Source: Roseburia sp. (GTDB lineage: Bacteria > Bacillota > Clostridia > Lachnospirales > Lachnospiraceae). From it: a stretch of 64,000 nucleotides of DNA. The translations under genes were made by a program, and so were the position numbers. Of the stretch, positions 43,014 to 51,808 are shown piece after piece. The stretch lies in NCBI GenBank assembly GCA_017937095.1, contig JAGBEG010000002.1, positions 124,001 through 188,000 of the forward strand, in the 5' to 3' direction. Under the pieces are notes generated by a model. That model was not told the DNA's origin, ran no database searches, and worked only from the letters and a program-made list of their open reading frames with translations. The first letter of the stretch is position 1; the number at the start of each line of letters is the position of its first letter.

Positions 43014-43778
43014 CTATCTTTTGATCTCTCCCGCCAGATCCTTAATGACCTCGGACGCGATGATCAGTCCCGCGACCGACGGCACGAACGCCGTAGAACC
43101 GGGGATTGCACGCCGCTCGGTACATTTGCGTTCCGCGCCCGGCGGACAGATACAGTTTGTCCGGCAACTGCTCTCCTCATTCTCAAGCGGCTTTAACGGT
43201 TCTTCCTTCGAGTAGACGACCTTCAGTTTCTTTACGCCGCGCTTTTTCAGTTCGCGCCGCATGACGCGCGCAAGCGGACAGACCGAGGTCTTATAGATGT
43301 CCGCGACCTCAAATGCCGTCGGGTCAAGCTTATTTCCGGCGCCCATGCTGCTGATAACCGGCGTTCCCGCCTCCTTCGCCTGCATCACAAGCGCAAGCTT
43401 TGCCGTCACCGTATCGACCGCATCAATGACATAATCGTAGTTGTGGAAATCAAACTGTTCTTTCGTCTCGGGCAGATAAAAGCACTTGTGCACCGTCACC
43501 TCACACGCCGGGTTAATATCTGCAATGCGCTCCCGCATCACATCGACCTTGTATTTTCCGACGGTGCTTCGTGTCGCGATAATCTGTCTGTTGAGATTCG
43601 TCAGGCATACCTTGTCGTCGTCAATCAGATCGATCGCACCGACGCCGCTCCGTACAAGCGCCTCCACGGCATAGCCCCCGACGCCCCCGACGCCAAAAAC
43701 AGCGACCCTCGCACGCGAGAGCCGCTCCATTGCCTCTTTTCCTAATAGTAATTCTGTTCTGGAAAATTGATTTAACAT
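43014..43778 (-). CDS. tcdA: tRNA threonylcarbamoyladenosine dehydratase
   Basis: TcdA (CsdL) cyclises t6A37 in tRNAs using ATP. The 254-residue E1-like protein has the nucleotide motif VFGVGGVGGYAVEALVRSG, LIDDDKVCLTNLNRQI, and DYVIDAVDTVTAK, then the cysteine-rich C-terminal segment CRTNCICPPGAERKC typical of this branch. It is the next gene downstream of nadA, 55 bases away, on the same strand. Confidence 0.92.
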   Translation of the reverse strand: MLNQFSRTELLLGKEAMERLSRARVAVFGVGGVGGYAVEALVRSGVGAIDLIDDDKVCLTNLNRQIIATRSTVGKYKVDVMRERIADINPACEVTVHKCFYLPETKEQFDFHNYDYVIDAVDTVTAKLALVMQAKEAGTPVISSMGAGNKLDPTAFEVADIYKTSVCPLARVMRRELKKRGVKKLKVVYSKEEPLKPLENEESSCRTNCICPPGAERKCTERRAIPGSTAFVPSVAGLIIASEVIKDLAGEIKR

Positions 43779-43799
43779 AGATTCTCCTGTTATTTATTG

Positions 43800-43819
43800 C
43801 GCCAGTTCAAGCATCCGCT
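43800..43819. repeat. Second copy of the nadA 3' end
   Basis: The 20 bases CGCCAGTTCAAGCATCCGCT recur at 43839-43858, inside the last codons of nadA. In the upstream copy they would encode ERMLELAQ and a stop in another frame. It looks like a short tandem duplication of the gene end. Confidence 0.8.
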
Positions 43820-43833
43820 CCAGCGCGATATTC

Positions 43834-44763
43834 CTACTTCGCCAGTTCAAGCATCCGCTGCAGAGGGATTCCCGCGCGCCCAATCACCTCATCGGAGAGC
43901 ACGATTTCCTCTACGCCCTTGCCGTCTGCCGTAAGCTTGTCAAGCACTGCCTCTACCTTGTCAATCGTGACCTTCTTCATGTTCGGGCAGAACTGCCTGT
44001 GACCCACGGAGTAGAATTTCTTCTCCGGGTTCTTCTGCTGCAGTTCAAAAAATACGCCCATCTCCGTACAGATGATAAATTTCTTCGCATCACTTTCCGT
44101 CGCAAAGTCGATGATCTCCGATGTACTTCCCACGAAATCGGACATTTCTACAACGTCCTGCGTGCACTCCGGATGCGTCAGCACCAGCGCGTCCGGCTGC
44201 GCCTCCTTTGCCGCGCGAAGCTCCTCTGCGAGGATGCTTTTGTGCACATGGCAAAAGCCGTCATGAAAAATAAAGTTCTTATCCGGCACCATCTGTGATA
44301 CATATCTTCCAAGATTATTGTCTGGAACGAAAAAGATATTCTTCTGCGGGATATTCTTCACAACCTTCACCGCGTTCGAGGAAGTCACACAGACGTCGGA
44401 TACCGCCTTGATCTCCGCCGTCGAATTTACATAACAGACTACCGCGAGATCGTCGTACTCCGCCCGCACCTCTGCGATGCGCTCCGGTGTAATCATATGC
44501 GCCATCGGACAGTCCGCGCACTCGTCCGCCATCACGACCGTCTTGCCCGGATTCAAAATCTTCGCGCTCTCGCCCATAAAGGTGACTCCCGCAAACAGAA
44601 TATTCTGCTGCGGCACCTTTGTCGCGACCTTGCTCAGATAAAAGGAGTCGCCGACATAATCTGCAATCTCCTGCACCTCGCCGTCCACATAATAATGCGC
44701 AAGGATTACGACATCCTTTTCCTTCTGAAGTTCCTTGATCCTCTTCGCTCTCTCTGCTTTCAT
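43834..44763 (-). CDS. nadA: Quinolinate synthase
   Basis: NadA condenses iminoaspartate with dihydroxyacetone phosphate to quinolinate, in NAD synthesis, with a [4Fe-4S] cluster. The family motifs are AHYYVDGEVQEIADYVGDS, ADECADCPMAH with Cys82 and Cys85, THPECTQDVVEMSDFVGSTS and GHRQFCPNMKK. The length of 309 residues is normal. nadB and nadC are not in the window. A palindrome resembling a NiaR operator lies 28 bases before the start. Confidence 0.96.
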   Translation of the reverse strand: MKAERAKRIKELQKEKDVVILAHYYVDGEVQEIADYVGDSFYLSKVATKVPQQNILFAGVTFMGESAKILNPGKTVVMADECADCPMAHMITPERIAEVRAEYDDLAVVCYVNSTAEIKAVSDVCVTSSNAVKVVKNIPQKNIFFVPDNNLGRYVSQMVPDKNFIFHDGFCHVHKSILAEELRAAKEAQPDALVLTHPECTQDVVEMSDFVGSTSEIIDFATESDAKKFIICTEMGVFFELQQKNPEKKFYSVGHRQFCPNMKKVTIDKVEAVLDKLTADGKGVEEIVLSDEVIGRAGIPLQRMLELAK

Positions 44764-44790
44764 CTCTTTCTCCGTTCTGCAATCTTCTCT

Positions 44791-44824
44791 CTGCCATACA
44801 GGTGTCTTGTCACCTGTATGGCAG
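44791..44824. promoter_or_regulatory. Large palindrome upstream of nadA, NiaR-like operator
   Basis: CTGCCATACAGGTG pairs perfectly with CACCTGTATGGCAG around TCTTGT. The core ACAGGTG/CACCTGT resembles NiaR (YrxA) sites of Firmicutes as I remember them. There is no T-run on either strand, so it is not a terminator for cysK. A second inverted repeat, TATGATAT/ATATCATA, lies next to it at 44825-44852. Confidence 0.55.
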
Positions 44825-44884
44825 TATGATATGGGTATACCTTGATATCATATCACGTTTTGGAGAAATGTCCAGCATTTTGCC

Positions 44885-45823
44885 TTAGTTCTTCGCAAAT
44901 AGCGCCGTAGAAAGATATCTGTCGCCGGAATCCGGGAGCAGCGCGACAATTGTCTTCCCCGCATTTTCCGGTCTTGCCGCGAGAATGGATGCCGCCTTAA
45001 GCGCCGCGCCGGAAGAAATACCGACCAGGATTCCCTCGCTCTGTGCAAATGCCCTGCCCTCCGCAAACGCATCCTCATTTTCAATCGCGATGACTTCATC
45101 GTATATCTTCGTATTCAGAACGTCCGGCACAAAGCCTGCACCGATTCCCTGAATCTTGTGCGCTCCCGGCGTTCCCTTAGAAAGTACCGGGCTTCCTGCC
45201 GGTTCTACCGCCACAATCTTTACATCCGGGTTCTGGGACTTTAAGTATTCGCCAACACCCGTAACCGTTCCGCCCGTGCCGACGCCGGCTACAAAGATAT
45301 CCACCTTGCCGTCGGTCTGCTCCCAGATCTCCGGTCCGGTCGTCGCCTTATGCACTGCCGGGTTCGCCGGGTTGATGAACTGTCCTAAGATAACGGCGCC
45401 CGGTGTGGATTCCTTTAATTCCTCCGCCTTTGCAATGGCTCCCTTCATGCCCTTCGCGCCCTCCGTAAGCACCAGTTCTGCGCCGTATGCCGCAAGAAGA
45501 TTTCTGCGCTCTACGCTCATGGTGTCCGGCAGCGTCAGGATTGCATGATAGCCCTTTGCCGCTGCAACTGCCGCAAGACCGATTCCTGTATTTCCAGAGG
45601 TCGGCTCAATAATCGTCGCGCCCGGCTTTAAGATGCCCTTCTTCTCCGCATCCTCAATCATCGCAAGCGCGATACGGTCCTTGACCGACCCCGCCGGATT
45701 CAGGTACTCCAGCTTTGCAAGGATGGTCGCTTCCGTCACTCCCGCTTCCTTCGCATAGCGGTTTAATTTTAATAATGGTGTGCTTCCGATTAACTCCAGT
45801 GAACTCTCTGCAATTTTACTCAT
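44885..45823 (-). CDS. cysK: Cysteine synthase A
   Basis: CysK makes cysteine from O-acetylserine and sulfide. The PLP lysine is Lys48 in [20 protein letters not shown], the phosphate cup [11 protein letters not shown] and the substrate loop PTSGNTG are complete, and the length of 312 residues is normal. It has its own strong promoter (45980-46008) and a long leader, with AGGAGG before the ATG. A MalY/PatB lyase further upstream belongs to the same sulfur metabolism. Confidence 0.96.
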   Translation of the reverse strand: MSKIAESSLELIGSTPLLKLNRYAKEAGVTEATILAKLEYLNPAGSVKDRIALAMIEDAEKKGILKPGATIIEPTSGNTGIGLAAVAAAKGYHAILTLPDTMSVERRNLLAAYGAELVLTEGAKGMKGAIAKAEELKESTPGAVILGQFINPANPAVHKATTGPEIWEQTDGKVDIFVAGVGTGGTVTGVGEYLKSQNPDVKIVAVEPAGSPVLSKGTPGAHKIQGIGAGFVPDVLNTKIYDEVIAIENEDAFAEGRAFAQSEGILVGISSGAALKAASILAARPENAGKTIVALLPDSGDRYLSTALFAKN

Positions 45824-45979
45824 GATATTTTCCTCCTAATATCCATTCCATTTTGTAGCTGTTCCAAACAGTTATTCCTTTTTCATACAATGGTTTATAT
45901 GTGTTGTTTTTATTCCTGATGATGCATTTTCTTTGCATTCATAGTTTTCATATAAACTTAGTATGTTTTGTATGAATTG

Positions 45980-46008
45980 ATTATAGGACGCTATTCCTCA
46001 TTTGTCAA
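45980..46008 (-). promoter_or_regulatory. Consensus promoter of cysK
   Basis: TTGACA (46003-46008), 17 bases, TATAAT (45980-45985) is a perfect sigma-A promoter on the minus strand. The -35 box lies inside the last codons of the DUF3021 gene. The leader of about 150 bases before cysK has ATGCA/TGCAT inverted repeats but no recognisable riboswitch. Confidence 0.9.
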
Positions 46009-46453
46009 GCGCTATTTTACGATTTATTTTATTTATTCTGTATTTCCATCCAAGATACTGCGCCGCCCAGATCATTGCGAAGATGGCGCAGAAGATGCCG
46101 AAGTAAATAAGTATGCCGGAAACGCTGTGTTCCATCCACTCCACCGCATATGCGCACGGAAGCATGGAAAGCGAGTAAATCAAAAAGCAGATTACCGTCT
46201 GTTTCGTAAGGCTCCATTCCTCGATATCCCATATTACGGAAGCCGCGCCGTACACACATCCGATCAATGCGCACAAGATGGTCTGTATCACAACCGCGCC
46301 GATTTCACTTCCAATGTTTTCTACGAGCGTCGGTACGCACGGATAATAATAGCCGTCCCCCCAGCCGAGTGAAATCAGAATCGTAATGACATAACCAATC
46401 GCAATTCCTGCCGGGATTCCTAATAACCCGCTTTTGATTGCTTTCTTTTTCAT
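45998..46453 (-). CDS. DUF3021 membrane protein
   Basis: From ATG 46453, with AAGGAGG upstream, the protein has 151 residues and four hydrophobic helices, the layout of DUF3021. Such proteins are almost always encoded next to a LytTR DNA-binding protein, as here, 37 bases downstream of it. They are thought to act as membrane partner or inhibitor of the regulator. The longer frame to 46540 overlaps the LytTR gene and lacks support. Confidence 0.88.
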   Translation of the reverse strand: MKKKAIKSGLLGIPAGIAIGYVITILISLGWGDGYYYPCVPTLVENIGSEIGAVVIQTILCALIGCVYGAASVIWDIEEWSLTKQTVICFLIYSLSMLPCAYAVEWMEHSVSGILIYFGIFCAIFAMIWAAQYLGWKYRINKINRKIALDK

Positions 46454-46490
46454 AAGATGTTCCTCCTTTTTCCCTGACTTTTTCAGTTTC

Positions 46491-46931
46491 CTATATTCCC
46501 AGTAACCGCTTGATTTTGGAAACATATCTTCTCGATACATATGCCGACGTTCCGTTTGACAGCATCACGCAGATTGTTCCCGCAAAGCTCAAGTCGAACC
46601 GCTTTGCCATTTTCAAATTAATGATTTCCGAATTGGAAATGCGCACGAACCTGTTTTTATCGAGCCGCTCCTCGAGTTCATACAGCCGGAGCCTAAGGGT
46701 GTATTCCCCGTTTTTCGTGACTGCGTAGACCTTCCCACCGGACGCGTAGATACGGATGATATCCTCCTGCTCTAAGATTTCAAGCGTATCCTCCAAAAAG
46801 CCCGAAAGCATCTGCGGCGTCTCCTCGGAAATCCTTTTCACGATACTGTTCACCTCATCCGTCATCTTCGGCGTGCGCACGATCACCTCCGTCTCTTTCA
46901 CCGTCTGACTCACTTCAATCCGAACCTGCAT
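46491..46931 (-). CDS. LytTR-domain transcriptional regulator
   Basis: The 146-residue protein has a C-terminal LytTR DNA-binding domain (YASGGKVYAVTKNGEYTLR, FVRISNSEIINLKMAKRF, YVSRRYVSKIKRLLG) and a short N-terminal part without a receiver domain. Together with the DUF3021 gene it forms the common LytTR/DUF3021 pair. It binds direct repeats in the other cases studied; its own targets are not identified here. Confidence 0.92.
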   Translation of the reverse strand: MQVRIEVSQTVKETEVIVRTPKMTDEVNSIVKRISEETPQMLSGFLEDTLEILEQEDIIRIYASGGKVYAVTKNGEYTLRLRLYELEERLDKNRFVRISNSEIINLKMAKRFDLSFAGTICVMLSNGTSAYVSRRYVSKIKRLLGI

Positions 46932-46967
46932 TTTCTCACCTCCTCTGTTTCTGATCTTATCATAAAG

Positions 46968-46995
46968 AAAACGGGATACTTTTGCATCCCGTTTT
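46968..46995. terminator. Bidirectional terminator
   Basis: AAAACGGGAT (46968-46977) pairs with ATCCCGTTTT (46986-46995). It separates the MalY/PatB gene from the LytTR gene. Confidence 0.85.
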
Positions 46996-47013
46996 TGATA
47001 GGTGGTCGTTTTT

Positions 47014-48225
47014 TCAACATACTTGGTTTTTTTGCAGTTTCGTTACCTCTTTTACCGCCGCTTCCAGCCTCGTAAGCGCCTCGCAAAGCGTCGCCCGCGG
47101 ACACGCCACATTGATGCGCTCAAAGCCGCGCCCCGTCTCCCCGAACATCGCGCCGCCGTCCAGCCAGAGCCCCGCCTTATTTACAATCAGATTCTCCTGC
47201 TCCTGCGGCGAGAGCCCAAGTTCCCGGAGATCAAGCCACACAAGGTATGTTCCCTCCGGCTCTGTCATCCGCACCCCCGGAATATGCGCCTCCACAAATG
47301 TCTTCGTATAGGAAATATTCGCACGGATATATTCCTTTACCGCCTCATACCATTCTCCGCCGTCCCGGTATGCCGCCTCACACGCGCAGAGCCCCACCGC
47401 GTTGAGCTGGCTGTAGCCGGACGCCGCCATCTGCCGTCTGAACTTCTTCCGCAGCCCAGGATTGGGAATAAAGATATTGGAAACCTGAAGCCCCGCAAGG
47501 TTAAAGGTCTTGCTCGGCGCCGTACAGGTAACGACGATTTCGCGGTATGCTTCCTTTAAATCCGCAAGCACCTGATGCGTTCCCTTGAATACAAAATCCG
47601 CGTGAATCTCATCGCTGACGATCACCACATGATTCCTCAGGCAGATATCGCCAAGCCGCTCCAGTTCCTCCCTGCTCCAGACACGCCCCACCGGATTGTG
47701 CGGATTGCAAAGGAAGAACAGCCTGACATGCTCACGCCTGATTTTTTCCTCGAAGTCTGCAAAATCCATCTGATATCTGCCCGACGCATCCTGCACGAGC
47801 GTGTTGTCCACAATCCGCCTCCCGTTATCCTCTATCACATGGGAAAACGGATAGTACACCGGGCGCTGGATCAGCACGGCATCCCCCGGCTCGGTAAACG
47901 CGCGCACCGCATGTGCTAACGCGAAGACAACGCCCGGCGTCTTTACAAGCCATTCTTCCTCAACCTGCCATCCATGACGTTCCCGCATCCAGCCCGACAC
48001 TGCCTCAAAATATCCTTCCCGCGCCTCGCTGTAGCCAAAGATGCCGTGCGCCGCCGTCTTAGCGACCGCCTCCTGAATATAGGACGAAATGCGAAAGTCC
48101 ATATCCGCCACCCAGAGCGGCAGCACTCCCTTGGGCTTTCCGCGTCGCGCCGCAAAATCGTATTTTATGGAATTGGTATTTCTCCTGTCAATCACCGTGT
48201 CAAAATCCAGATTCTTCTCTGCCAT
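47014..48225 (-). CDS. MalY/PatB-type aminotransferase, probable cystathionine beta-lyase
   Basis: This 403-residue fold-type I PLP enzyme has LPLWVADMDFRISS, FFLCNPHNPVGRVW, VSDEIHADFVF and the PLP lysine in APSKTFNLAGLQ, the signature of the MalY/PatB C-S lyases. It probably splits cystathionine or cysteine conjugates into homocysteine or thiols, pyruvate and ammonia. The nearby cysK supports a sulfur amino-acid role. It is monocistronic, with a terminator just after its stop. Confidence 0.92.
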   Translation of the reverse strand: MAEKNLDFDTVIDRRNTNSIKYDFAARRGKPKGVLPLWVADMDFRISSYIQEAVAKTAAHGIFGYSEAREGYFEAVSGWMRERHGWQVEEEWLVKTPGVVFALAHAVRAFTEPGDAVLIQRPVYYPFSHVIEDNGRRIVDNTLVQDASGRYQMDFADFEEKIRREHVRLFFLCNPHNPVGRVWSREELERLGDICLRNHVVIVSDEIHADFVFKGTHQVLADLKEAYREIVVTCTAPSKTFNLAGLQVSNIFIPNPGLRKKFRRQMAASGYSQLNAVGLCACEAAYRDGGEWYEAVKEYIRANISYTKTFVEAHIPGVRMTEPEGTYLVWLDLRELGLSPQEQENLIVNKAGLWLDGGAMFGETGRGFERINVACPRATLCEALTRLEAAVKEVTKLQKNQVC

Positions 48226-48406
48226 CTGTGTACTCCCTTCCTGTGCTGCCGCGGATTTCCGCGCTGCGGCTTTCTCCCTGTGCCGCGCTTTTTCCTGTAC
48301 CGCAGTCTTCTATTCCTGTGCCGCGTTCCTGCATGGGCAGCTTTGGCGTATGTTTCAATCTATATAAAGTATACCTGATTCATGGGAAACGTGATAATAT
48401 ATAAAT

Positions 48407-48447
48407 AATACCGCCAGTTATAGGAGTTTCCTATAGCTGGCGGTATT
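48407..48447. terminator. Terminator after the SGNH hydrolase
   Basis: A 19-bp stem (48407-48425 with 48429-48447) with one T-G pair and a three-base loop, followed on the minus strand by an AT-rich stretch. The remaining 180 bases up to the MalY/PatB start show only repeated G/C-rich codon-like strings and no gene. Confidence 0.8.
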
Positions 48448-48477
48448 GCTGTTTTCTCTATTTCGGATCGCCTGACA

Positions 48478-49107
48478 CTAGACCGCCAAACCTTCCGTGA
48501 GTTTCCCGTAGATTGCCTCTGCGAGCCTGCCGTGCCCGTCTTCATTCAGGTGCTCCCTGTCCGCCGCGCTTGGCGCTGCAACCGCCGACGCCGCAAGAAA
48601 ACGGATGCCGCGCTCCTTTGCAATACGCCCGTACACCTCTGGAAGCCGCTTTGATACGGCGACGGAGTGCTCGTTAAATTCCGGATCATAGTCCGCTTCC
48701 CCAACGCCCTCCCCCAGTGCAATCGGTGAGACGAGCAGTACCTTGATCTTTGGGTCAGAAGCTTTGATCTGGTCCAACAGACGTTCCACGCCCTTCCCGA
48801 TGACTTCGGCGGAAGCATCATACACCACCTTGCAGTCATTGGTTCCAAGCATCAGCACAACGGTGTCCACCGGCTTATGCGTCTCGAGCAGAACCGACAA
48901 CAGCGCTGTTCCCCTTCTTCCGTCGCGCAGCGGATCTTCAAAGACAGTCGTCCTGCCGCAAAGCCCCTCCTCGATCACGCGGTATCCCTTCGCCTGTATC
49001 TTCTGATGCAGACGACCTGTCCACCGGGTATCCCAGTCGTAGCGATCCTGTGTTCCCGGTATCAATCCATAGGTGTTCGAATCTCCAAAGCATAATATCT
49101 GTTTCAT
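48478..49107 (-). CDS. SGNH/GDSL hydrolase
   Basis: The 209-residue esterase-like protein has all four blocks of the family: CFGDSNTYGL (nucleophile Ser), GLCGRTTVFEDP, VLMLGTNDCK and the Asp/His pair in REHLNEDGHGRLAEAI. No signal peptide is seen. It most resembles cytosolic arylesterase/deacetylase members; the substrate is unknown. It has its own promoter (49198-49226). Confidence 0.92.
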   Translation of the reverse strand: MKQILCFGDSNTYGLIPGTQDRYDWDTRWTGRLHQKIQAKGYRVIEEGLCGRTTVFEDPLRDGRRGTALLSVLLETHKPVDTVVLMLGTNDCKVVYDASAEVIGKGVERLLDQIKASDPKIKVLLVSPIALGEGVGEADYDPEFNEHSVAVSKRLPEVYGRIAKERGIRFLAASAVAAPSAADREHLNEDGHGRLAEAIYGKLTEGLAV

Positions 49108-49197
49108 ACCAGACTCCCGCCTTTCTGTTCTTCTATCGTTTCCGGCACGTTTATCCTATCCTTTCCGCGCCTTATTTCATACTATTTTGATATGAAT

Positions 49198-49226
49198 AAT
49201 ATATATTATGTTGTGGAAGTTGTCAA
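49198..49226 (-). promoter_or_regulatory. Promoter of the SGNH hydrolase gene
   Basis: TTGACA (49221-49226), 17 bases, TATATT (49198-49203) on the minus strand, just after the lipoprotein gene. Confidence 0.75.
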
Positions 49227-49236
49227 CCCATTTCTT

Positions 49237-50670
49237 TTATTTTTGAGACGCAAATACAATCCGGTAATCCAGCATATCATCCCAGCGCTCCTGTGTTTCG
49301 CCCTCTTTAAGCTCCTCCATGGTGAGATCCTCCTTGTTCACAAGCGCCCATATCTGCTGAACCTCTCCTGCCTCGTCCGTCTCCTCAAAGGCTTTCAGAT
49401 AGGAAAAGGCGAATCCCTCATACGGACACCCGCCGCCTGCAAAGCCATCCCTGCTGCTGTCCGTAATGCCGTAAATATTATGTCCGTTGTAGTCGAGATA
49501 GGTCAGCACCGGAGCGCCCTCCACCGTAAAATCCGCGACAACGATCTGCGCCGGAGTGCCCTGCGCCACTGCATCGGTGAACTTCCGCCAGACCTCCGCG
49601 GACTGCGCTGCGGCGCCGGAAGCTGTTCCCTCATCGGATGCACCACGCTCCGCTTCCTTTTGCACCGCAATGCACGCATCCGTTTTGCAGAGTTCCTCAT
49701 AACTGTCGGGATATCCCGCAAGCTTTTCCAAAATCGTATCGCAGTCCCTGCCCGCGATATACACCTGATACTGTGCGTACAGATTCTCAAAATATTCCTG
49801 CATTTCCTCGTTGGAAAGCGTGCTCATGCGAAAGTCATAGTCTGCCTTCGTATACCATCTGTCCCAGAAAAACCTGTCCCCGGTCAGAATCTTATCTTTC
49901 TTAAATGCCTCCATCTGCTCTCTCCACGCTTCATAGGAGGTCGTGATGCCATCCCCGTCAAACCATCCTGGCGTGGGAGTCTTCTCCGCTTCATACAAAT
50001 ACTCACATCCGCCAATATACGTTATATCCATAATCTGACCGCCGTCATAGCGGAAATATCCGTTCATCACCGCTCCCTGTGCCGCTCCTGATTTTACAGT
50101 ATCCCTTCCGTAAAAATATGTTTCTCCGCTCCCATACTCCCGGTAAATATCCGGCTGCCCCATTCCGATATCCAGATCCAGCCGGTCCTCCTGCGGTATC
50201 TCTGTCACACCGTCCATTCCGTCTTCCAGACGATAGAAATAGCTGTCCGAGAATAATCCCGTTCCCTGACAGGTCGTCACAATCAGTTCGAGTTTCCCGT
50301 CCCGGTCGAGATCGTACAGGGCATACGAATACGCACTGTACTCGTCATCCTGCATCCATACGCCGCGGTTTGCAACGTATGCCGCAATCTGCTCCGAGAC
50401 CTCCGGGGAAACGGCAGGCGCCGCCTCCTCCATTGCCTCCTCCGTTGCCGCAGCGGCATCCTCTGCGGCGGAAATGCTTTCCGTACTGTCTGCCTGCGCT
50501 TCTTCCCGCGATGTCTCTGTTCCGGGGACGGACAAAGCGTCCTCCCCGGTGCGCATTTCTGTATTTTCCGTCTGCTGCTGCCCCTGCCCGCTCTGGCATG
50601 CCGTAAGATGCGGCACTGCAAGCGCGAGTACTGCGGCGGCAAGTGCTATGTTTCTAATATGATTTTTCAT
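49237..50670 (-). CDS. Lipoprotein of unknown function
   Basis: The 477-residue precursor has a lipoprotein signal ending VPHLTAC (Cys25), then a low-complexity Glu/Ala/Ser/Thr linker to about residue 90. The folded part starts with YSYALYDLDRDGKLELIVTT, an EF-hand-like calcium loop of the VCBS/dockerin type, and has no enzyme motif I recognise. It would be anchored outside the membrane. An extended -10 promoter (TATAAT at 50713-50718) lies upstream, and the gene is not linked to the neighbouring maltodextrin operon. Confidence 0.75.
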   Translation of the reverse strand: MKNHIRNIALAAAVLALAVPHLTACQSGQGQQQTENTEMRTGEDALSVPGTETSREEAQADSTESISAAEDAAAATEEAMEEAAPAVSPEVSEQIAAYVANRGVWMQDDEYSAYSYALYDLDRDGKLELIVTTCQGTGLFSDSYFYRLEDGMDGVTEIPQEDRLDLDIGMGQPDIYREYGSGETYFYGRDTVKSGAAQGAVMNGYFRYDGGQIMDITYIGGCEYLYEAEKTPTPGWFDGDGITTSYEAWREQMEAFKKDKILTGDRFFWDRWYTKADYDFRMSTLSNEEMQEYFENLYAQYQVYIAGRDCDTILEKLAGYPDSYEELCKTDACIAVQKEAERGASDEGTASGAAAQSAEVWRKFTDAVAQGTPAQIVVADFTVEGAPVLTYLDYNGHNIYGITDSSRDGFAGGGCPYEGFAFSYLKAFEETDEAGEVQQIWALVNKEDLTMEELKEGETQERWDDMLDYRIVFASQK

Positions 50671-50781
50671 CTATGTCCTCCCCCCGGAAATCACATCCCG
50701 CTTTTTCTTCAAATTATAACACAACGAATACGGGTGGGGAATATTTGAAAAATGTCTGGAATTTTTTGTTCTTTAGGTATA

Positions 50782-51798
50782 TTACATCATCCTTCTCGTT
50801 GACGCTCTCTCAATCAGCACCGGATAAGTAATATAGGATTCTATATGAATATTCGGTTTCTTAATCTTCTGCAAAACATACTTCCCGGCCTGTGCGCCCA
50901 GATCGAACACATCTACATTCACGACCGTGAGCATCGGCTTTAATATCTGGGAAAATGGGTAATCATCAAATGTAATGACTCCCATTTCCTCCGGGACGCA
51001 AATTGCCTTATCCCGCAGTGCATTCATGCAGCCATATGCAATATAATTATTGGCGCAGATAATCGCATCCGGCTTGGATTCTTTGTTTAAAATCTGTTCT
51101 GTCATATAATATCCGCTGTCGCACTCCGACTCGCCCTGCTGCACATAGCCCTTCGGCACGATAAGGTCATGCTCCTTTAACACCGACAGCACGCCGTTTA
51201 AACGATGCATCGTGATTTTATCGTCGTCTGTGCCGCCGATAAAAGCTAGGGACTGATAGCCCTGCTGCAATAAATATTTTGCCGCCTGTTCGCCTGCCAG
51301 GCGGTTATTCACGTCAATCCAGCAAAAATGGTTCTCAAAGTGCGGCATTCCGACAATCAGATGGGGAATCTCCTCATGATATATCATTTCATCCAGTTCA
51401 GGGGAAATCACGGAAGCGTGCACGACAAAACCATCTGCAAGCTGTGCATGATACATCTCCTTCATATATTCCACTGCATCCTTCGCATTAATGCTCTTTA
51501 CCATCAAAAGATAGCCCTTTTCGGAGAGCACGCTTTCCAGCCCGCACATAATCTCAAACATATGCGGATTCGAAAAGCTGACGTCCTTTTCCAGAGATGT
51601 GACCCACACAACGGTTTTTGTGGATTTCTTCGAAAAATTCCTCGCCCGCAGATTCGGGTGATAATCCAATTCCCGCATCGCCTCATTGACCCTGTCGATG
51701 GTCGCCTGCGAAATAGAATACGAACCGTTCATCACCTTTGATACCGTTGCCGTCGAAGTATTCGCACGCAATGCTACATCCTTTATCGTCGCCGCCAT
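50782..51798 (-). CDS. LacI-family regulator of the starch operon
   Basis: The protein of about 338 residues has an N-terminal helix-turn-helix, IKDVALRANTSTATVSKVMN, the hinge YHPNLRARNFS and a sugar-binding domain (GYQSLAFIGGTDDDKITMHR, KPDAIICANNYIAYGCMNAL). ATG 51798 follows GGAGGA and lies 10 bases after the GH13 stop, so it is the last gene of the maltodextrin operon and very likely its MalR-type regulator. The cre-like box at 57870-57883 is the obvious site to test. Confidence 0.93.
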   Translation of the reverse strand: MAATIKDVALRANTSTATVSKVMNGSYSISQATIDRVNEAMRELDYHPNLRARNFSKKSTKTVVWVTSLEKDVSFSNPHMFEIMCGLESVLSEKGYLLMVKSINAKDAVEYMKEMYHAQLADGFVVHASVISPELDEMIYHEEIPHLIVGMPHFENHFCWIDVNNRLAGEQAAKYLLQQGYQSLAFIGGTDDDKITMHRLNGVLSVLKEHDLIVPKGYVQQGESECDSGYYMTEQILNKESKPDAIICANNYIAYGCMNALRDKAICVPEEMGVITFDDYPFSQILKPMLTVVNVDVFDLGAQAGKYVLQKIKKPNIHIESYITYPVLIERASTRRMM

Positions 51799-51808
51799 AA
51801 TTCCTCCA

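Noticed and set aside
44791..44824. Palindrome as terminator of cysK
   Set aside because: There is no T-run on the minus strand and it abuts the nadA start, so an operator is more likely.
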